A DNA stretch of 36,536 bases from Ignavibacteria bacterium GWC2_36_12 (GTDB lineage Bacteria > Bacteroidota > Ignavibacteria > Ignavibacteriales > Ignavibacteriaceae). Below are positions 25,211-35,147 of this stretch, piece after piece. Position numbers and translations under genes: made by a program. The first letter of the stretch is position 1. The number at the start of each line of letters is the position of its first letter. The notes below the pieces were generated by a model. The model was given only the letters and a program-made list of their open reading frames with translations, had not been told where the DNA came from and made no database searches. The stretch is from assembly GCA_001802795.1 (NCBI GenBank), contig MGZZ01000155.1, positions 1 through 36,536 of the forward strand, written 5' to 3'.

Positions 25211-28200
25211 TTATTTCATTATACACTGATTGTGATTAATTGCAAAGATACAATCCTTGCAATGGCTGAGATTCTTCTTAAAAGTGTTAGCTCTTATCGC
25301 ACTAACCATTTCGCCAATCTCGCTTTTTATTTGCGTTAAGTCATCCTTCCTTACGGTAAGGCTCGCATTTTCATCGGGATATTTTATAAAAACGATTTTA
25401 AGATGAAACTCTTCAATAGCCCTGTATAACCGGCTCACAATATAGGAATAAAATTTTAATTGAGTTAAATAAGTTTCAAATCTTTTTCCAATTTCATTTT
25501 GAGGCAAATTATCGGTTTTAAAGTCTATTATTATAGCTTTGTCTTTATCAAATATTAGCCTGTCAATTATTCCATATAAGAAATAATCTTTTTCTTTGGT
25601 ATAAATTTCAACCTCACTGCTATAATTGCTTCTCTTTTTTATTTCCGAAAAAGTATCAGATTCATAAAAATGAAGAAGATCGGAAACAATTTCATCGGTT
25701 AATTCATCAAAAAGATTATTGTCATTATTGAAAACGTCGGTTTCTTCTTTTATTATTCTCACAGCAGTTTCCCTCAATTCCGATTTTTCCGTCTCCTGCT
25801 GCAAAATTTTATGAATCACCCTTCCTTTAATATCACTGAACATATATAAAGATTTTTTAGGCTCATCGCTCCCTTTATTTTCAATGCTATCTTCAATAGG
25901 TTGAAATTCATACTTCTGATTATTTTTCCCGTTATTCCAGTTATGAATTTGATTCATCAGTCCCGAAAATCCATATTCATAAGTAAGTTTATATTTAAGC
26001 GGACATTGATGAAATATTGAAACTTTAGTAGCAGAAATTATTTCCCCTTCGGGCAAATCCCTGATTTCTTCTAACTCCAGGTTCTCCGGTAATTTATTAA
26101 TAACAAGAGCATTATCGCTTCTTTTATATTCTTCAATTTTTTTAATTACAGGGATAGTTACGTTAACTTTTTCAGAGACAGTTTCAAATCCTTCAGTCTT
26201 TCTTTTTAACAATTTAAGATCGGAAGTTATTTTAAACGATTCGGAATTAAGATTAATCCCCGATCCTTCCAGTAAAAGTCCCAGGAAGGAATTTTCACTA
26301 TAATGAAAATCTTTTTTATAAGAACCTGTTATAAAGAGGTAATTCATAGTGCGTGTAATAGCCACATAAAACAGTCTTTTTATTTCAGCCAGATCTTTTC
26401 GTCGTGCTATATGATTATGAATATTTACTACCGGAGCCGATCCATAATCCGAGAAATAATTCTCATTCAAAGGCACTTTGGTTAACAGACCTACTTCCTT
26501 GTTCACCGTTATATTTTTAGAACGGACTGTACTTATTGGTGAAGTTTCATTGCAGTTAAAAAGGAATACAACTTTAAACTCCAATCCTTTTGCCTGATGA
26601 ATAGTCAACACTTTCACCGAGTTTGATTCTTCAGCAACCGCAGCCTGAGACTCATCATCAGTTTTATCAATTGATTCTTTTAGAAAACTGACATAGTCAT
26701 ACAAAGTTCTAAATCCCTGCTGATTAAAGGAGGTGGTAAGATTTATCAGTTTATCGATATTAGCTAATTCCTGCTGCCCGTTTAATTTTGAAGTAAGCAC
26801 TGCAAGATAATTTGTTTCGTTAAAAATCTTTCTTAATAAGCTTGCAGGATCGTAACTTTTAGATAATGTGAGATTTTCCCTGATAGAACTCATGATAAAG
26901 TATAACTCCGGATGCAATTCACAAAAACTTTTCAATTTGTCCCAGTACTTCATATCTCTCTGGCGCGATATTTCAAAGATTTGTGCGTCGGATAGATTAA
27001 AAAAAGGCGATCTCAATATTCCGACAAGTGCCGTATCATTATTTTTATCAAGAAGAAAAGAAAAATAATTATACACATCGTAAACACTTTGACGCTGGTA
27101 AAAACCGGTTCCTCCCACAACGTTAAAAGGAATTCTATACTTTGAAAAGACTTTCTCCAAATCCTTGAATGACTTTCTTTTTCTTACAAGAACGGCAATA
27201 TTACTCCAGATAATTTCTTTATTTTCATCAAGCAGGTTTAAAATACGTTTTGCTACTAATTCAGGCTCGGAATCGGGCGAGGTTTCATCCTCATCCCCGA
27301 TAAGAATTTCAATTTCACCTTTAATATCATCGCCTCTTGCACATATTAATTCCGAATATTGTACTTCGTTATACATTTCATTCGGTTGAGAAAAGAGATT
27401 TTTAAAAAGAAGATTTGTAAACGAACAAACAGCTGGCGCCATCCTAAAACTGTCTGGCAGATTTAAGAGGAATTGGGAACCGGAAGTATCACGAATATTT
27501 TTTTTTGTTTCGGTAAACACTTCCAGTTCCGCATCCCGGAACATATAAATACTTTGCTTTTCATCGCCTACAACAAAAAGATTTCCTGTCTTTAAATAAT
27601 CCAGGATCGGCAGAAATATATGATATTGTATTTCATTTGTGTCCTGGTATTCATCTATCATTATGTACTTATATTTATCCGATAATGAAGTGCGGACATA
27701 AGCATTCTTTAAAATCTCTTTAGTATAAAGTAGAATATCTTCATAATCCACATAACCTTTTTCCCTTTTCTTTTGCTCATATAAAGCAGCAACCTTGTTA
27801 AAAAATTTGATTACGGTCTTCCCGAGCCTTGCTAATTCAATCTCAATTTGTTTATGATTGGAAGGGACATTTATCCCTACGGTTTCCTGTATAAATTTTT
27901 CAACTTCATCTATTTCGTGGGCTACACTTTGCCTGATATCCTTTTCTGCATAACCGCGAATTTTTATTGTCCCTTTGCCGGTACAAATCTGTTCGCGTAT
28001 CTCTCCAAGGGCTTGTAAAAGAATTTCCGTACCGGTTTCAATATCTAATTTATTAAGAAGCAACTCAACAGATTTTGCCGTCTGATTCCATCGGACTTTT
28101 GCAAGCACAGCATCATTAATGGAGTGAAGATTTTTTAGAAAAATATCTTTTTTCTTTAAGAATATTTTACCGGCTAATTCTAAAAAAGAATTATAGAAAT

Positions 28201-28816
28201 GTTCCGAAATTTCCTTTTCAGATTTATTATATACGTTATCAACGAGCTCTGTAACATTTTTTCTATTCTTGATAAGAAAGAATAATTCATCTGCAAAAAT
28301 TTTTCTCGATGAAAAGTTTCTTATAAGATATTTAAGCTCATTTATTTCCTCAGAATGTTCAAAAGCTGATTTTATAACTTCTTCAACCGATAGCTCGATT
28401 AACTCATTTGAAAGATTTTCATCGATCGGCTGAAAGTTAGCATCGAGTGAAGCTTCGACAGGAAATTCCCTGAGTATATCTACACAAAATGAATGTATTG
28501 TTGAAATGTTGGCTGAAACAAGCTGTCTTCTTATTCGTTCCAGCTTTTTCCTGGTTTCATCATCATGAAAGAAGATTAATCTTTGCTCTACTTCTCCGGC
28601 TATCTTTTTGTAAAGTTCACTTGCCGCTTTATCTGTAAATGTTATTGCGGCTATATTTCTAAGAGGAATTCCTTCAGTAACAGCTATCTCCAGATACCTT
28701 TGCGATAGCACAAAGGTTTTGCCCGACCCTGCATTGGCAGTTAAAGAGACATGATTTTTATAATGTAGTGCGGATGCCTGGTGAGGCGTTAAAACAGTTT
28801 TTTTCTGATTCATCAT
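25211..28816 (-). CDS. addA: UvrD/AddA-type helicase-exonuclease with C-terminal PD-(D/E)XK nuclease
   Basis: 1201 residues. Helicase motifs: Walker A with Lys33 (TANAGSGKT), TFTDKAASEL, STIHSFC, motif II DEYQD with Asp388-Glu389, VVGDEKQSIYMFRDA, TIHQAKGLEFKVVFL, FYVAITRT. The nuclease domain follows: Asp1098-x-Lys1100 in IIDFKTDNL and QLKFYSYIV. Cys938 (FHQCPLKYKL) plus C-terminal Cys1186, Cys1189 and Cys1198 form the 1+3 cysteine pattern of Fe-S nucleases such as AddB and Cas4. So it processes DNA double-strand ends, loading recombination. No addB or recC lies nearby, and the gene is preceded by a sensor kinase with an ATGA overlap. The addA symbol is by resemblance only. Confidence 0.9.
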   Translation of the reverse strand: MMNQKKTVLTPHQASALHYKNHVSLTANAGSGKTFVLSQRYLEIAVTEGIPLRNIAAITFTDKAASELYKKIAGEVEQRLIFFHDDETRKKLERIRRQLVSANISTIHSFCVDILREFPVEASLDANFQPIDENLSNELIELSVEEVIKSAFEHSEEINELKYLIRNFSSRKIFADELFFLIKNRKNVTELVDNVYNKSEKEISEHFYNSFLELAGKIFLKKKDIFLKNLHSINDAVLAKVRWNQTAKSVELLLNKLDIETGTEILLQALGEIREQICTGKGTIKIRGYAEKDIRQSVAHEIDEVEKFIQETVGINVPSNHKQIEIELARLGKTVIKFFNKVAALYEQKKREKGYVDYEDILLYTKEILKNAYVRTSLSDKYKYIMIDEYQDTNEIQYHIFLPILDYLKTGNLFVVGDEKQSIYMFRDAELEVFTETKKNIRDTSGSQFLLNLPDSFRMAPAVCSFTNLLFKNLFSQPNEMYNEVQYSELICARGDDIKGEIEILIGDEDETSPDSEPELVAKRILNLLDENKEIIWSNIAVLVRKRKSFKDLEKVFSKYRIPFNVVGGTGFYQRQSVYDVYNYFSFLLDKNNDTALVGILRSPFFNLSDAQIFEISRQRDMKYWDKLKSFCELHPELYFIMSSIRENLTLSKSYDPASLLRKIFNETNYLAVLTSKLNGQQELANIDKLINLTTSFNQQGFRTLYDYVSFLKESIDKTDDESQAAVAEESNSVKVLTIHQAKGLEFKVVFLFNCNETSPISTVRSKNITVNKEVGLLTKVPLNENYFSDYGSAPVVNIHNHIARRKDLAEIKRLFYVAITRTMNYLFITGSYKKDFHYSENSFLGLLLEGSGINLNSESFKITSDLKLLKRKTEGFETVSEKVNVTIPVIKKIEEYKRSDNALVINKLPENLELEEIRDLPEGEIISATKVSIFHQCPLKYKLTYEYGFSGLMNQIHNWNNGKNNQKYEFQPIEDSIENKGSDEPKKSLYMFSDIKGRVIHKILQQETEKSELRETAVRIIKEETDVFNNDNNLFDELTDEIVSDLLHFYESDTFSEIKKRSNYSSEVEIYTKEKDYFLYGIIDRLIFDKDKAIIIDFKTDNLPQNEIGKRFETYLTQLKFYSYIVSRLYRAIEEFHLKIVFIKYPDENASLTVRKDDLTQIKSEIGEMVSAIRANTFKKNLSHCKDCIFAINHNQCIMK

Positions 28817-31800
28817 TTACTAAACTTCGGAATAGTTATTTTAAAAGTAGTACCCTTATCCGAAGTTTCAAGTAAAATAATGTTCCCATTAATTCCTTCG
28901 AGAAATCTTTTTATCAGTTTAAGCCCGATTCCCATGCCCTTTTCTTTTGTAGTAAAACTCGGTTCAAATATCTTATCTTTATTTTCTGCCGATATTCCTT
29001 TTCCATTATCTGAGAATAAGAATACAAAATCGTTGTCAATTAATTTTACGTGGATATTGATCCCGGTCGATTCAGCCTGAATTGAATTCCTGATGAGATT
29101 GATAGTCATTCTTCTGAACTGGTTTATATCAGTTTCGGTTTCGGCAAAATGAACTTCACTATTTAATTTAATATTAATTTTCTCATCCACGAACAGGTTA
29201 AGTGTATCCTTAAGTACAGGAATCAAATCGGCAATTTCTAGTTTTAAACTGGGCATTTTGGCAAATCTCGAAAATTCGGTAGCAATAGAACTCAGGTTTT
29301 CAATTTGCGCCAGTATTGTTTGCGTTACTTTTTCAAAAACAGAATCGAATTTGTCCGATTTGTCCCTGAATGTAGCTATTAATTGCTGAACAGAAAGTTT
29401 TAAGGGTGTAAGAGGATTTTTGATTTCGTGCGCAACCTGTTTAGCCATTTCTTTCCAGGCATTTTCACGCTCGAGCTCCGCAAGTTCAATTTGATTTTTT
29501 TGCAGCTCTCTTGTCATAGAATTAAAACTCTCAACGAGATCTCTTATCTCACCTTTCTCCTTATTAGCAATTTCTACATTCATATCTCCCTGTGCAATTG
29601 AAACGGTTGCCTTTGTAAGTCTCCTTATCGGTGCAGATATGTTATTTGCAAGGATAGTACTTATGATAATGATTATCAGCACAGCGAGAGAATAGATACC
29701 GAATAAAAATATATCCATATCCATCGTTGAAAAAATAACATCGACTTTGTTGAAGGCATTGTTTACGCTTATAATAAAGCTTTTATCGTCAACACTTATT
29801 TTCTTATAAAAGGAATCATATTCAAAATCTTCAACTTTTTCATGTGTCAGGTATTCCCTGTAGCTAAGATAATTTAAATGGTAATAAGCCTGCGGATTAA
29901 GCTTATAGGGAAATAAACCTGTGTTATAATATTGCTCGCTTAAATTAAATGTCTGGTTGGTTACTTCATAAGTACCGAAAGAAATTCCCAGTTCTTTACC
30001 TGCACTCTGAAAGAGAGCTTTTAGATCCCTTTCAGGATGTTCTGCATTCTGCACAAGTATATGATTTTCCAAATAACTGGCTCTCTCGCTTAGCTCATTT
30101 ATTATGGCTGTGCGACTTCTTTCTTTTACAACCTGCCTGTTATAAATCGCCAGTACAACAACCGGTATTATCGAGATAAAGAGAAAAGCTATTAAAACCT
30201 GCGCTTTGAAGGTATATTTTATTTTTTTAATTCTTGAAAGTGAAATCAAAGTAAAAAGAATTAAAATAAAAAAGCTATGAATGACAAAAATTTTAAAAAA
30301 GTTGAAAAGGTTCCATGTAAATTGTTTTTCGCGTAAAAGAACTGCAATTATTTTTTGACTGTCTCCGTTTAATGTTCTAACAAGATAAGTGAGATATTCC
30401 TCGTCATTTAAAGTCAGAGTTAACCAGGCCTCATTGTCCTGGGAGAACTGTGCATCCCAAATCGGTTCTACCTGGTCGCGTGAAGGATAAATGTCACCGT
30501 AAACTCTGCTTACCCTGGAATCTGCGAATTCAAAAATTTTCAGTTGCCTTACATCAACAGCAGGACTTAAAACATTCTCTCCCGATTCAAGGAAATCGGG
30601 AATTCCCCTGTTACCAATTAATTGTAAATCAAAAACAACTGTTGCAGAAATATATCCTATAGGTATTCCTTTCACCGATACAGGGATTATCCCGGTAAAA
30701 ATCTGGTCATAATTTTCCGATGCTTTTTCGGGTACAAATATTTTTGATTTTCCTAATGCTAAACCATTAAAATTGTACCGGGATAAAACCGGGTGATCTA
30801 TTCCCATAGAAAAACTGCCCGTTAGTTCTTTATTACGATTATAGAGCGAGACCGAAGAATGTAAAGATTCCCTTTGAAGTGAACTGTTGCACCAGATTAA
30901 AAAAGCGACGGCATCGTAATTAGTATTTCTTCTTAAGAAATAATTAACAATTGTCTGGTTGGAAGCCGCACTGTTTAATGTTTCTTCAATATGAAAATGC
31001 AAAAGATTATCATTTGGTCTGTTAATTTCATAAGCAACTGTTTTTAATGAATCTCTTTCAAGTTCGAGATTAAAATGATTTAAGAGCATTATCGTTATTA
31101 ACGAGGCTGCCAGAGTCGCATAAATATAGTTATAAGAACCCGCCTCTCTCTTGTAAAAATGATATGACAGGACAAAAATAAATCCTACAATAAAAAACAT
31201 TATAAAAGGCGTGACCAACGGTTCTCTTTGTACAAAGAGAAAAACAACACCGAGAATTTCAAAAACCAGGAAGGCAGTAAAAAAACTTTTTACATTATCT
31301 TTTTTATTGAGTTTCGAGAAAAAGAAAATTATCAGCATTATAAGACAACTTAGCAGCAATATACAACCCGCCCCAAAAATCAATACGTTCAGATTCATAA
31401 AAAAGGAAGGCAGGTTGGGTATTAGATCCGGTTCTTTAAAATATCTTATAGCAGAATCAAAAATTACACTTTTAATTGTCGCCGCAACCGCTCTTACCGA
31501 GAGAAAAAAAACGACTGCAAGAAAAAAAATTATAATAAGCTGTAATAATTTAATATCTGTTTTTTTAACGGTTTCATCTTTCAAATAATGAAGAATATTC
31601 TTGAATAGGTAAACTGCAATAACAAGGAAGAAAAAAGAAGTAATAAATAACTCAACCGGAGATTTTACTATACCGCCCGAAAAAGCCGAGGAAAAATAAG
31701 CGGGGTCTGTGAGAACTCCATCCATAAAACGGGCAGGCATATTAAGAACATAAAGAAGTAACCTAAGGAGTACAATATAAATCAGCAATATAATAAACCG

Positions 31801-32649
31801 GACTGTTCTGTACTTTATGTTTCTAAAATCCTTCCTGAAACCAAACGCAATTATAAAACACGCTCCAATTACAAGCACTGCCTGAAAATCAGCAGAAAGA
31901 GTATTTATTGAGTTAATAAATGAAGTCAGTGAAGGTTTGACAAAACTTACAACTCCGATTTTTTTGTTTTTGTTATTTAATAATTCAAAGGAATGTTTTC
32001 TCCCGTCTTTAGATTTTTCGGAAAAGGAGTTGAATCCAATATTAAACTGGGTATAGAACCTGTTAGTCAGATCATTAGAAAAACTAATATCCTTAAAGTA
32101 GGTGTTCTGAATATTATAATGTTTCTCGAATGGCAAAGAAAGTATAAGATAAAATGCATCATGTTCTATTACGACTGTATCGGTTACTGTCAGATATGTT
32201 ACTAATTCAGTATTATGAAAATAAATTTCTCCTAACGGGAAAGCCAGCGGAAAAATATTTTCTTCCCGTACAGCTATGCTTTCATTCCATGCAATGATTC
32301 TTCCGTTGGGAGCCAAAACCTCTATAGAGTATTCACTGTATTTTTCTTCATTCACAAGCCTAATTAAACCCCTGTATGAAGTATTTGGCTGGCTCAAGGT
32401 TTCCGAAAGGCTTTCTTTCAGTATTTCACCAGTGAGAAGGAGCTTCTTTTCTTTATCTCTAAAAAGTTTAATAACCGTAGTTTCTATCCCCAGGACTTTC
32501 GAATCGAGTTCCTCATTCCATTTATTTTCTTTGTGACTGGTAATTGTAGGAGTAATAATCCCGATAGCCAAGACCAGAATTAAAATAAAAAAGACGATAG
32601 TAAAAAACTTTCCATCGCCTTTTAAAAATCTGATAAATATCGCGGACAT
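28813..32649 (-). CDS. Large multi-pass sensor histidine kinase (NtrY-like)
   Basis: 1278 residues, very large for the family. Helix 1 (15-37), an extracytoplasmic domain (~38-253), a bundle of about eight helices (~255-525), a second outside domain (~525-785), a helix pair (~783-835), a third outside domain (~840-975), a helix (~980-1000), HAMP (~1000-1050), then the kinase: His1074 (VAHEIKNPLTP), N1184/N1188, Asp1214 (DNGKG) and GMGIGL (1238-1243). The HisKA/HATPase parts are NtrY-like, but no PAS domain is seen. There is no response regulator beside it. It overlaps the small secreted protein gene upstream (TAATG) and the helicase downstream (ATGA), a striking coupling. Confidence 0.92.
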   Translation of the reverse strand: MSAIFIRFLKGDGKFFTIVFFILILVLAIGIITPTITSHKENKWNEELDSKVLGIETTVIKLFRDKEKKLLLTGEILKESLSETLSQPNTSYRGLIRLVNEEKYSEYSIEVLAPNGRIIAWNESIAVREENIFPLAFPLGEIYFHNTELVTYLTVTDTVVIEHDAFYLILSLPFEKHYNIQNTYFKDISFSNDLTNRFYTQFNIGFNSFSEKSKDGRKHSFELLNNKNKKIGVVSFVKPSLTSFINSINTLSADFQAVLVIGACFIIAFGFRKDFRNIKYRTVRFIILLIYIVLLRLLLYVLNMPARFMDGVLTDPAYFSSAFSGGIVKSPVELFITSFFFLVIAVYLFKNILHYLKDETVKKTDIKLLQLIIIFFLAVVFFLSVRAVAATIKSVIFDSAIRYFKEPDLIPNLPSFFMNLNVLIFGAGCILLLSCLIMLIIFFFSKLNKKDNVKSFFTAFLVFEILGVVFLFVQREPLVTPFIMFFIVGFIFVLSYHFYKREAGSYNYIYATLAASLITIMLLNHFNLELERDSLKTVAYEINRPNDNLLHFHIEETLNSAASNQTIVNYFLRRNTNYDAVAFLIWCNSSLQRESLHSSVSLYNRNKELTGSFSMGIDHPVLSRYNFNGLALGKSKIFVPEKASENYDQIFTGIIPVSVKGIPIGYISATVVFDLQLIGNRGIPDFLESGENVLSPAVDVRQLKIFEFADSRVSRVYGDIYPSRDQVEPIWDAQFSQDNEAWLTLTLNDEEYLTYLVRTLNGDSQKIIAVLLREKQFTWNLFNFFKIFVIHSFFILILFTLISLSRIKKIKYTFKAQVLIAFLFISIIPVVVLAIYNRQVVKERSRTAIINELSERASYLENHILVQNAEHPERDLKALFQSAGKELGISFGTYEVTNQTFNLSEQYYNTGLFPYKLNPQAYYHLNYLSYREYLTHEKVEDFEYDSFYKKISVDDKSFIISVNNAFNKVDVIFSTMDMDIFLFGIYSLAVLIIIIISTILANNISAPIRRLTKATVSIAQGDMNVEIANKEKGEIRDLVESFNSMTRELQKNQIELAELERENAWKEMAKQVAHEIKNPLTPLKLSVQQLIATFRDKSDKFDSVFEKVTQTILAQIENLSSIATEFSRFAKMPSLKLEIADLIPVLKDTLNLFVDEKINIKLNSEVHFAETETDINQFRRMTINLIRNSIQAESTGINIHVKLIDNDFVFLFSDNGKGISAENKDKIFEPSFTTKEKGMGIGLKLIKRFLEGINGNIILLETSDKGTTFKITIPKFSK

Positions 32650-33113
32650 TAGTTTATTGTTATTTGAGTTATCTTCCAGCTGCGCCCAATTTTCTTTAAA
32701 GAGATATACGCCTGTGTTTCATTCCTTTTTCCTTTGAATTCATAATTGTATATGCCGGTTGCATAAGGAACATTTTCATTCGTATTCAGGTTTTCAAAAC
32801 GAAATGAACTAACACTATAGATTCTGAAAAAATCTTCCAGTAAATAATATGCCTGGTTCGAAGAATAATAACCTCTGGTCCCGTTAGATAAGCTCAAATA
32901 TGTTTGTGAGCCAATGTAAGATGAAAGAATAGCTACATCACCCTGTGAAATTGCAGATTCAATCCTGCTGAATACCATTTGTACAGGAGCAGCATTGTTC
33001 TTGCTTGAATCGAATTTGTTTAAAAAGTTTTTTTCCTGGGCAGAAGCTAACCTACCCAGGAAAATATTTAATACTAAGATCAAAATTATCGGCGTACTGC
33101 TAACTTTATTCAT
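32649..33113 (-). CDS. Small secreted protein, DUF4783/NTF2-like
   Basis: 154 residues. Signal peptide (~1-25, ...GRLASAQ). The mature part, FSRIESAISQGDVAILSSYI then YYSSNQAYYLLEDFF and a beta-rich end RSWKITQITIN, fits the small cone-shaped NTF2-like fold of Bacteroidetes DUF4783 proteins. Exported to periplasm or surface. Its TAA overlaps the ATG of the large kinase, so it may be a ligand-binding or chaperone partner of that sensor. The family assignment comes from fold pattern only. Confidence 0.72.
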   Translation of the reverse strand: MNKVSSTPIILILVLNIFLGRLASAQEKNFLNKFDSSKNNAAPVQMVFSRIESAISQGDVAILSSYIGSQTYLSLSNGTRGYYSSNQAYYLLEDFFRIYSVSSFRFENLNTNENVPYATGIYNYEFKGKRNETQAYISLKKIGRSWKITQITIN

Positions 33114-33158
33114 TATGTAATTAAATTTAAATAATAATTGAATCGAAATCTATCAGGG

Positions 33159-33995
33159 TTAATTGCTACCTGCATTATGCCTCCCGGTTAATTTTTCCTT
33201 TTGTAATGGTTCCCTTTTGCCCTTTTTGGTATTCAGCTTAAGTTCCCTGTTACCTTCTACGAGCTGATATGCCCAGTCGAAAACTACTCTATCATTTGTA
33301 ATGCTTTTTACTCTGACTTTGGCAAAATGGTTATTCCATGTCCAAATTACATAAGTGTGACCAACGACTGCCAGTTCATATTTAGAAGGGTTCCATCCGG
33401 AAGCTGGTGCATAAGGAATATCATATATATCATACGTTTGTCCCATATTCTGAATATCGGTATCGTCCCAAACATTGAGATAAAATTCACCATCATAGTT
33501 CTCAAAGAAGAAATCCGATCCAAGGTCATCATAAGGAACAACAGAATAGTTTGAGAATGAATAGCCGGAATTTTCAGGATATTTATTATAGTTAAAAATT
33601 GATTGGTTAAATCCTTCCGGTCTCGGAGTAGCATATACAACATCATAGCTTAGTTCACTCTCGTTGCCGTTGTAATCATATGCAGTAACGGCATAATAAT
33701 AAGTAACACCGTTTGCCGATTCCCAATCAATAAAGTAACTTGTTTGCGACGACCCGATCAAAGTATACTTGCCGTCATATTCATAGCTATAGTAAACATT
33801 ATAGCCGGCAAGATCATCTTCATAGTTATCATCCCAGTAAAGATCTACCCTGTTATCTCCATTGATCACTACTATTCCTCCCGGTACTGCAGGAGGATCA
33901 TAATCATAGTAATAATCGTCGGGCTCATATAACTCACACGCTGATAAAACTAGCGAAGTGATTATTGCAAAACCGTATATTGATATCTTTTTCAT
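33159..33995 (-). CDS. Fibronectin type III-domain lipoprotein
   Basis: 278 residues. Lipobox LSAC near residue 19, so it is likely lipidated at the envelope. Then a very acidic Tyr/Asp-rich linker (ELYEPDDYYYDYDPP), a single Fn3 domain (~38-125: VPGGIVVINGDNRVDLYWDD, later YYYAVTAYDYNGNESEL), a Tyr/Asn-rich part, and a C-terminal domain (~170-255) of unknown type ending in a basic Lys/Arg tail (KGKREPLQKEKLTG). TGAGGA precedes ATG 33995. The gene begins this minus-strand set; 33996-34277 upstream must hold its promoter, though I see no clear box. Confidence 0.85.
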   Translation of the reverse strand: MKKISIYGFAIITSLVLSACELYEPDDYYYDYDPPAVPGGIVVINGDNRVDLYWDDNYEDDLAGYNVYYSYEYDGKYTLIGSSQTSYFIDWESANGVTYYYAVTAYDYNGNESELSYDVVYATPRPEGFNQSIFNYNKYPENSGYSFSNYSVVPYDDLGSDFFFENYDGEFYLNVWDDTDIQNMGQTYDIYDIPYAPASGWNPSKYELAVVGHTYVIWTWNNHFAKVRVKSITNDRVVFDWAYQLVEGNRELKLNTKKGKREPLQKEKLTGRHNAGSN

Positions 33996-34277
33996 TTTTT
34001 TAGTCCTCAGTTTTTAATAGTAAGAGCCAAAGGAAATGCCACATAATTTTAGCCGTTTTCTTTCATTTTGGAAAGTTTTAGAAGGTTTTTATGTCCAGAT
34101 TCCTGTACAGGTTGTATAGAATCGTCATAAAAAAATTTGCTGAGTAAAATTCGGGAACTGGTCCGGCATCTTGAACCCAGAAACCTGATTTGAATTAATT
34201 CAAAATTTAACTTTATGTTTATTGAGATATTGAAGATATTTATAAATCAATTTTGTAATAACTGTTCAGTTTAGTAA

Positions 34278-34683
34278 ATGAAGAAATTATATCTTGATGT
34301 TTGTACATTATGTCGACCATTTGATAATCAAAATATTATGCGAATTAGATTAGAGACAGATGCTTATTATTTAATCCTGAATGGGATTCAAAGAAATATT
34401 TATGAGATGGTGATTTCTTCAATGCATTTTAAAGAGACTGCAAGTATTGAAGATATACGTGAGAAAATTCAAGTTGTTCATCTTCTGGATGTATATGGAA
34501 AAGAGCCGGACTATGATTATGTAAAAGCTAAAAAGAGAGCTGATGAATTAGTTTTAATAAATTTTGGGATTGCTGATTCTGTTCATTTAGCTTTTTGCGG
34601 AACAATTAGCAGATTATTTAATTACTTGTGATGATAAATTTTCAAAACGAAGTAAAAGGACAAAAACTGAAATAGAAGATTAA
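34278..34683 (+). pseudogene. PIN-domain (VapC-like) toxin gene with +1 frameshift
   Basis: The open frame from 34278 gives 117 residues, but its end (FCGTISRLFNYL) loses similarity. Dropping one T from the TTTTT at 34592-34596 gives HLAFAEQLADYLITCDDKFS and a stop at 34681-34683, exactly the C-terminus expected of PIN ribonucleases. Acidic residues: Asp7 (LYLDVC), Glu near residue 48 region (SMHFKETAS), Asp in ADSVHLA, and Asp in CDDK of the restored frame. So an intact gene once existed here or a homopolymer sequencing error is present. As read, the catalytic C-terminal Asp is lost. The small gene at 34718 is the presumed partner. Confidence 0.8.
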
Positions 34684-34717
34684 ATCCAATTGAATTTTGT
34701 ATAAAGGAGGAGCTGAA

Positions 34718-34915
34718 ATGAGACCAAGTGAATATATAAATGAAGAAGAATTATTTAACAGGGCAATAAGACTATTAACTGAAAAGTTAGGACCATTAGA
34801 AACCAGCAGGTTTCTTACCATCGCAAGCCAAAAAAGAACAGAATCTGTTAAACGCCATCGTCAGTGGCAATCTAAGTTAAATAAAGAAAAGTTGTTTAAA
34901 GAAATATTCGGCTAA
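34718..34915 (+). CDS. Small PIN-linked protein (putative antitoxin)
   Basis: 65 residues starting MRPSEYINEEELFNRAIRLL and continuing with TEKLGPLETSRFL; the C-terminal ESVKRHRQWQSKLNKEK is basic. Highly charged helical protein, no signal peptide. ATG 34718 is preceded by AAGGAGGAG, a near-perfect ribosome site; a TTG at 34697 would give seven more residues but lacks this site. It lies 34 bases after the restored stop of the PIN gene, so the pair has a toxin-first order. I associate this small MRPSEY-type family with PIN genes, but the antitoxin role is inference. Confidence 0.7.
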   Translation: MRPSEYINEEELFNRAIRLLTEKLGPLETSRFLTIASQKRTESVKRHRQWQSKLNKEKLFKEIFG

Positions 34916-35130
34916 ATAGTTTTTATGTTAGACTTAACCCAGTAATCTATGAAAGTATGAGACTCTGCATTTGGCGAATTCATCGCACTCCTACCAGACT
35001 CTAAACGTTCGCATTGGAAGATCTAACAAGTAAATACATCCACTCAACAGAAAAAATTAAATATTTTATTCTCTATTTTTCTCACCTTAGTTAAAAATCT
35101 GTTATTTTTAATGATAAGAAAAATTTTCCT

Positions 35131-35136
35131 TATAAT
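35131..35136 (+). promoter_or_regulatory. Candidate -10 box for the fuconate operon
   Basis: TATAAT lies 11 bases before the ATG at 35148. No good -35 is visible 17 bases upstream (TTAATG at 35108-35113 is weak). If real, the transcript would start within a few bases of the start codon, i.e. a nearly leaderless message with no Shine-Dalgarno; this fits the absence of an SD here. Confidence 0.35.
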
Positions 35137-35147
35137 ATCGCAAAACC

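Noticed and set aside
33996-34277. Possible RNA gene or regulatory leader in the 282-bp gap
   Set aside because: I found no cloverleaf, riboswitch core or strong hairpin; only AT-rich spacer.
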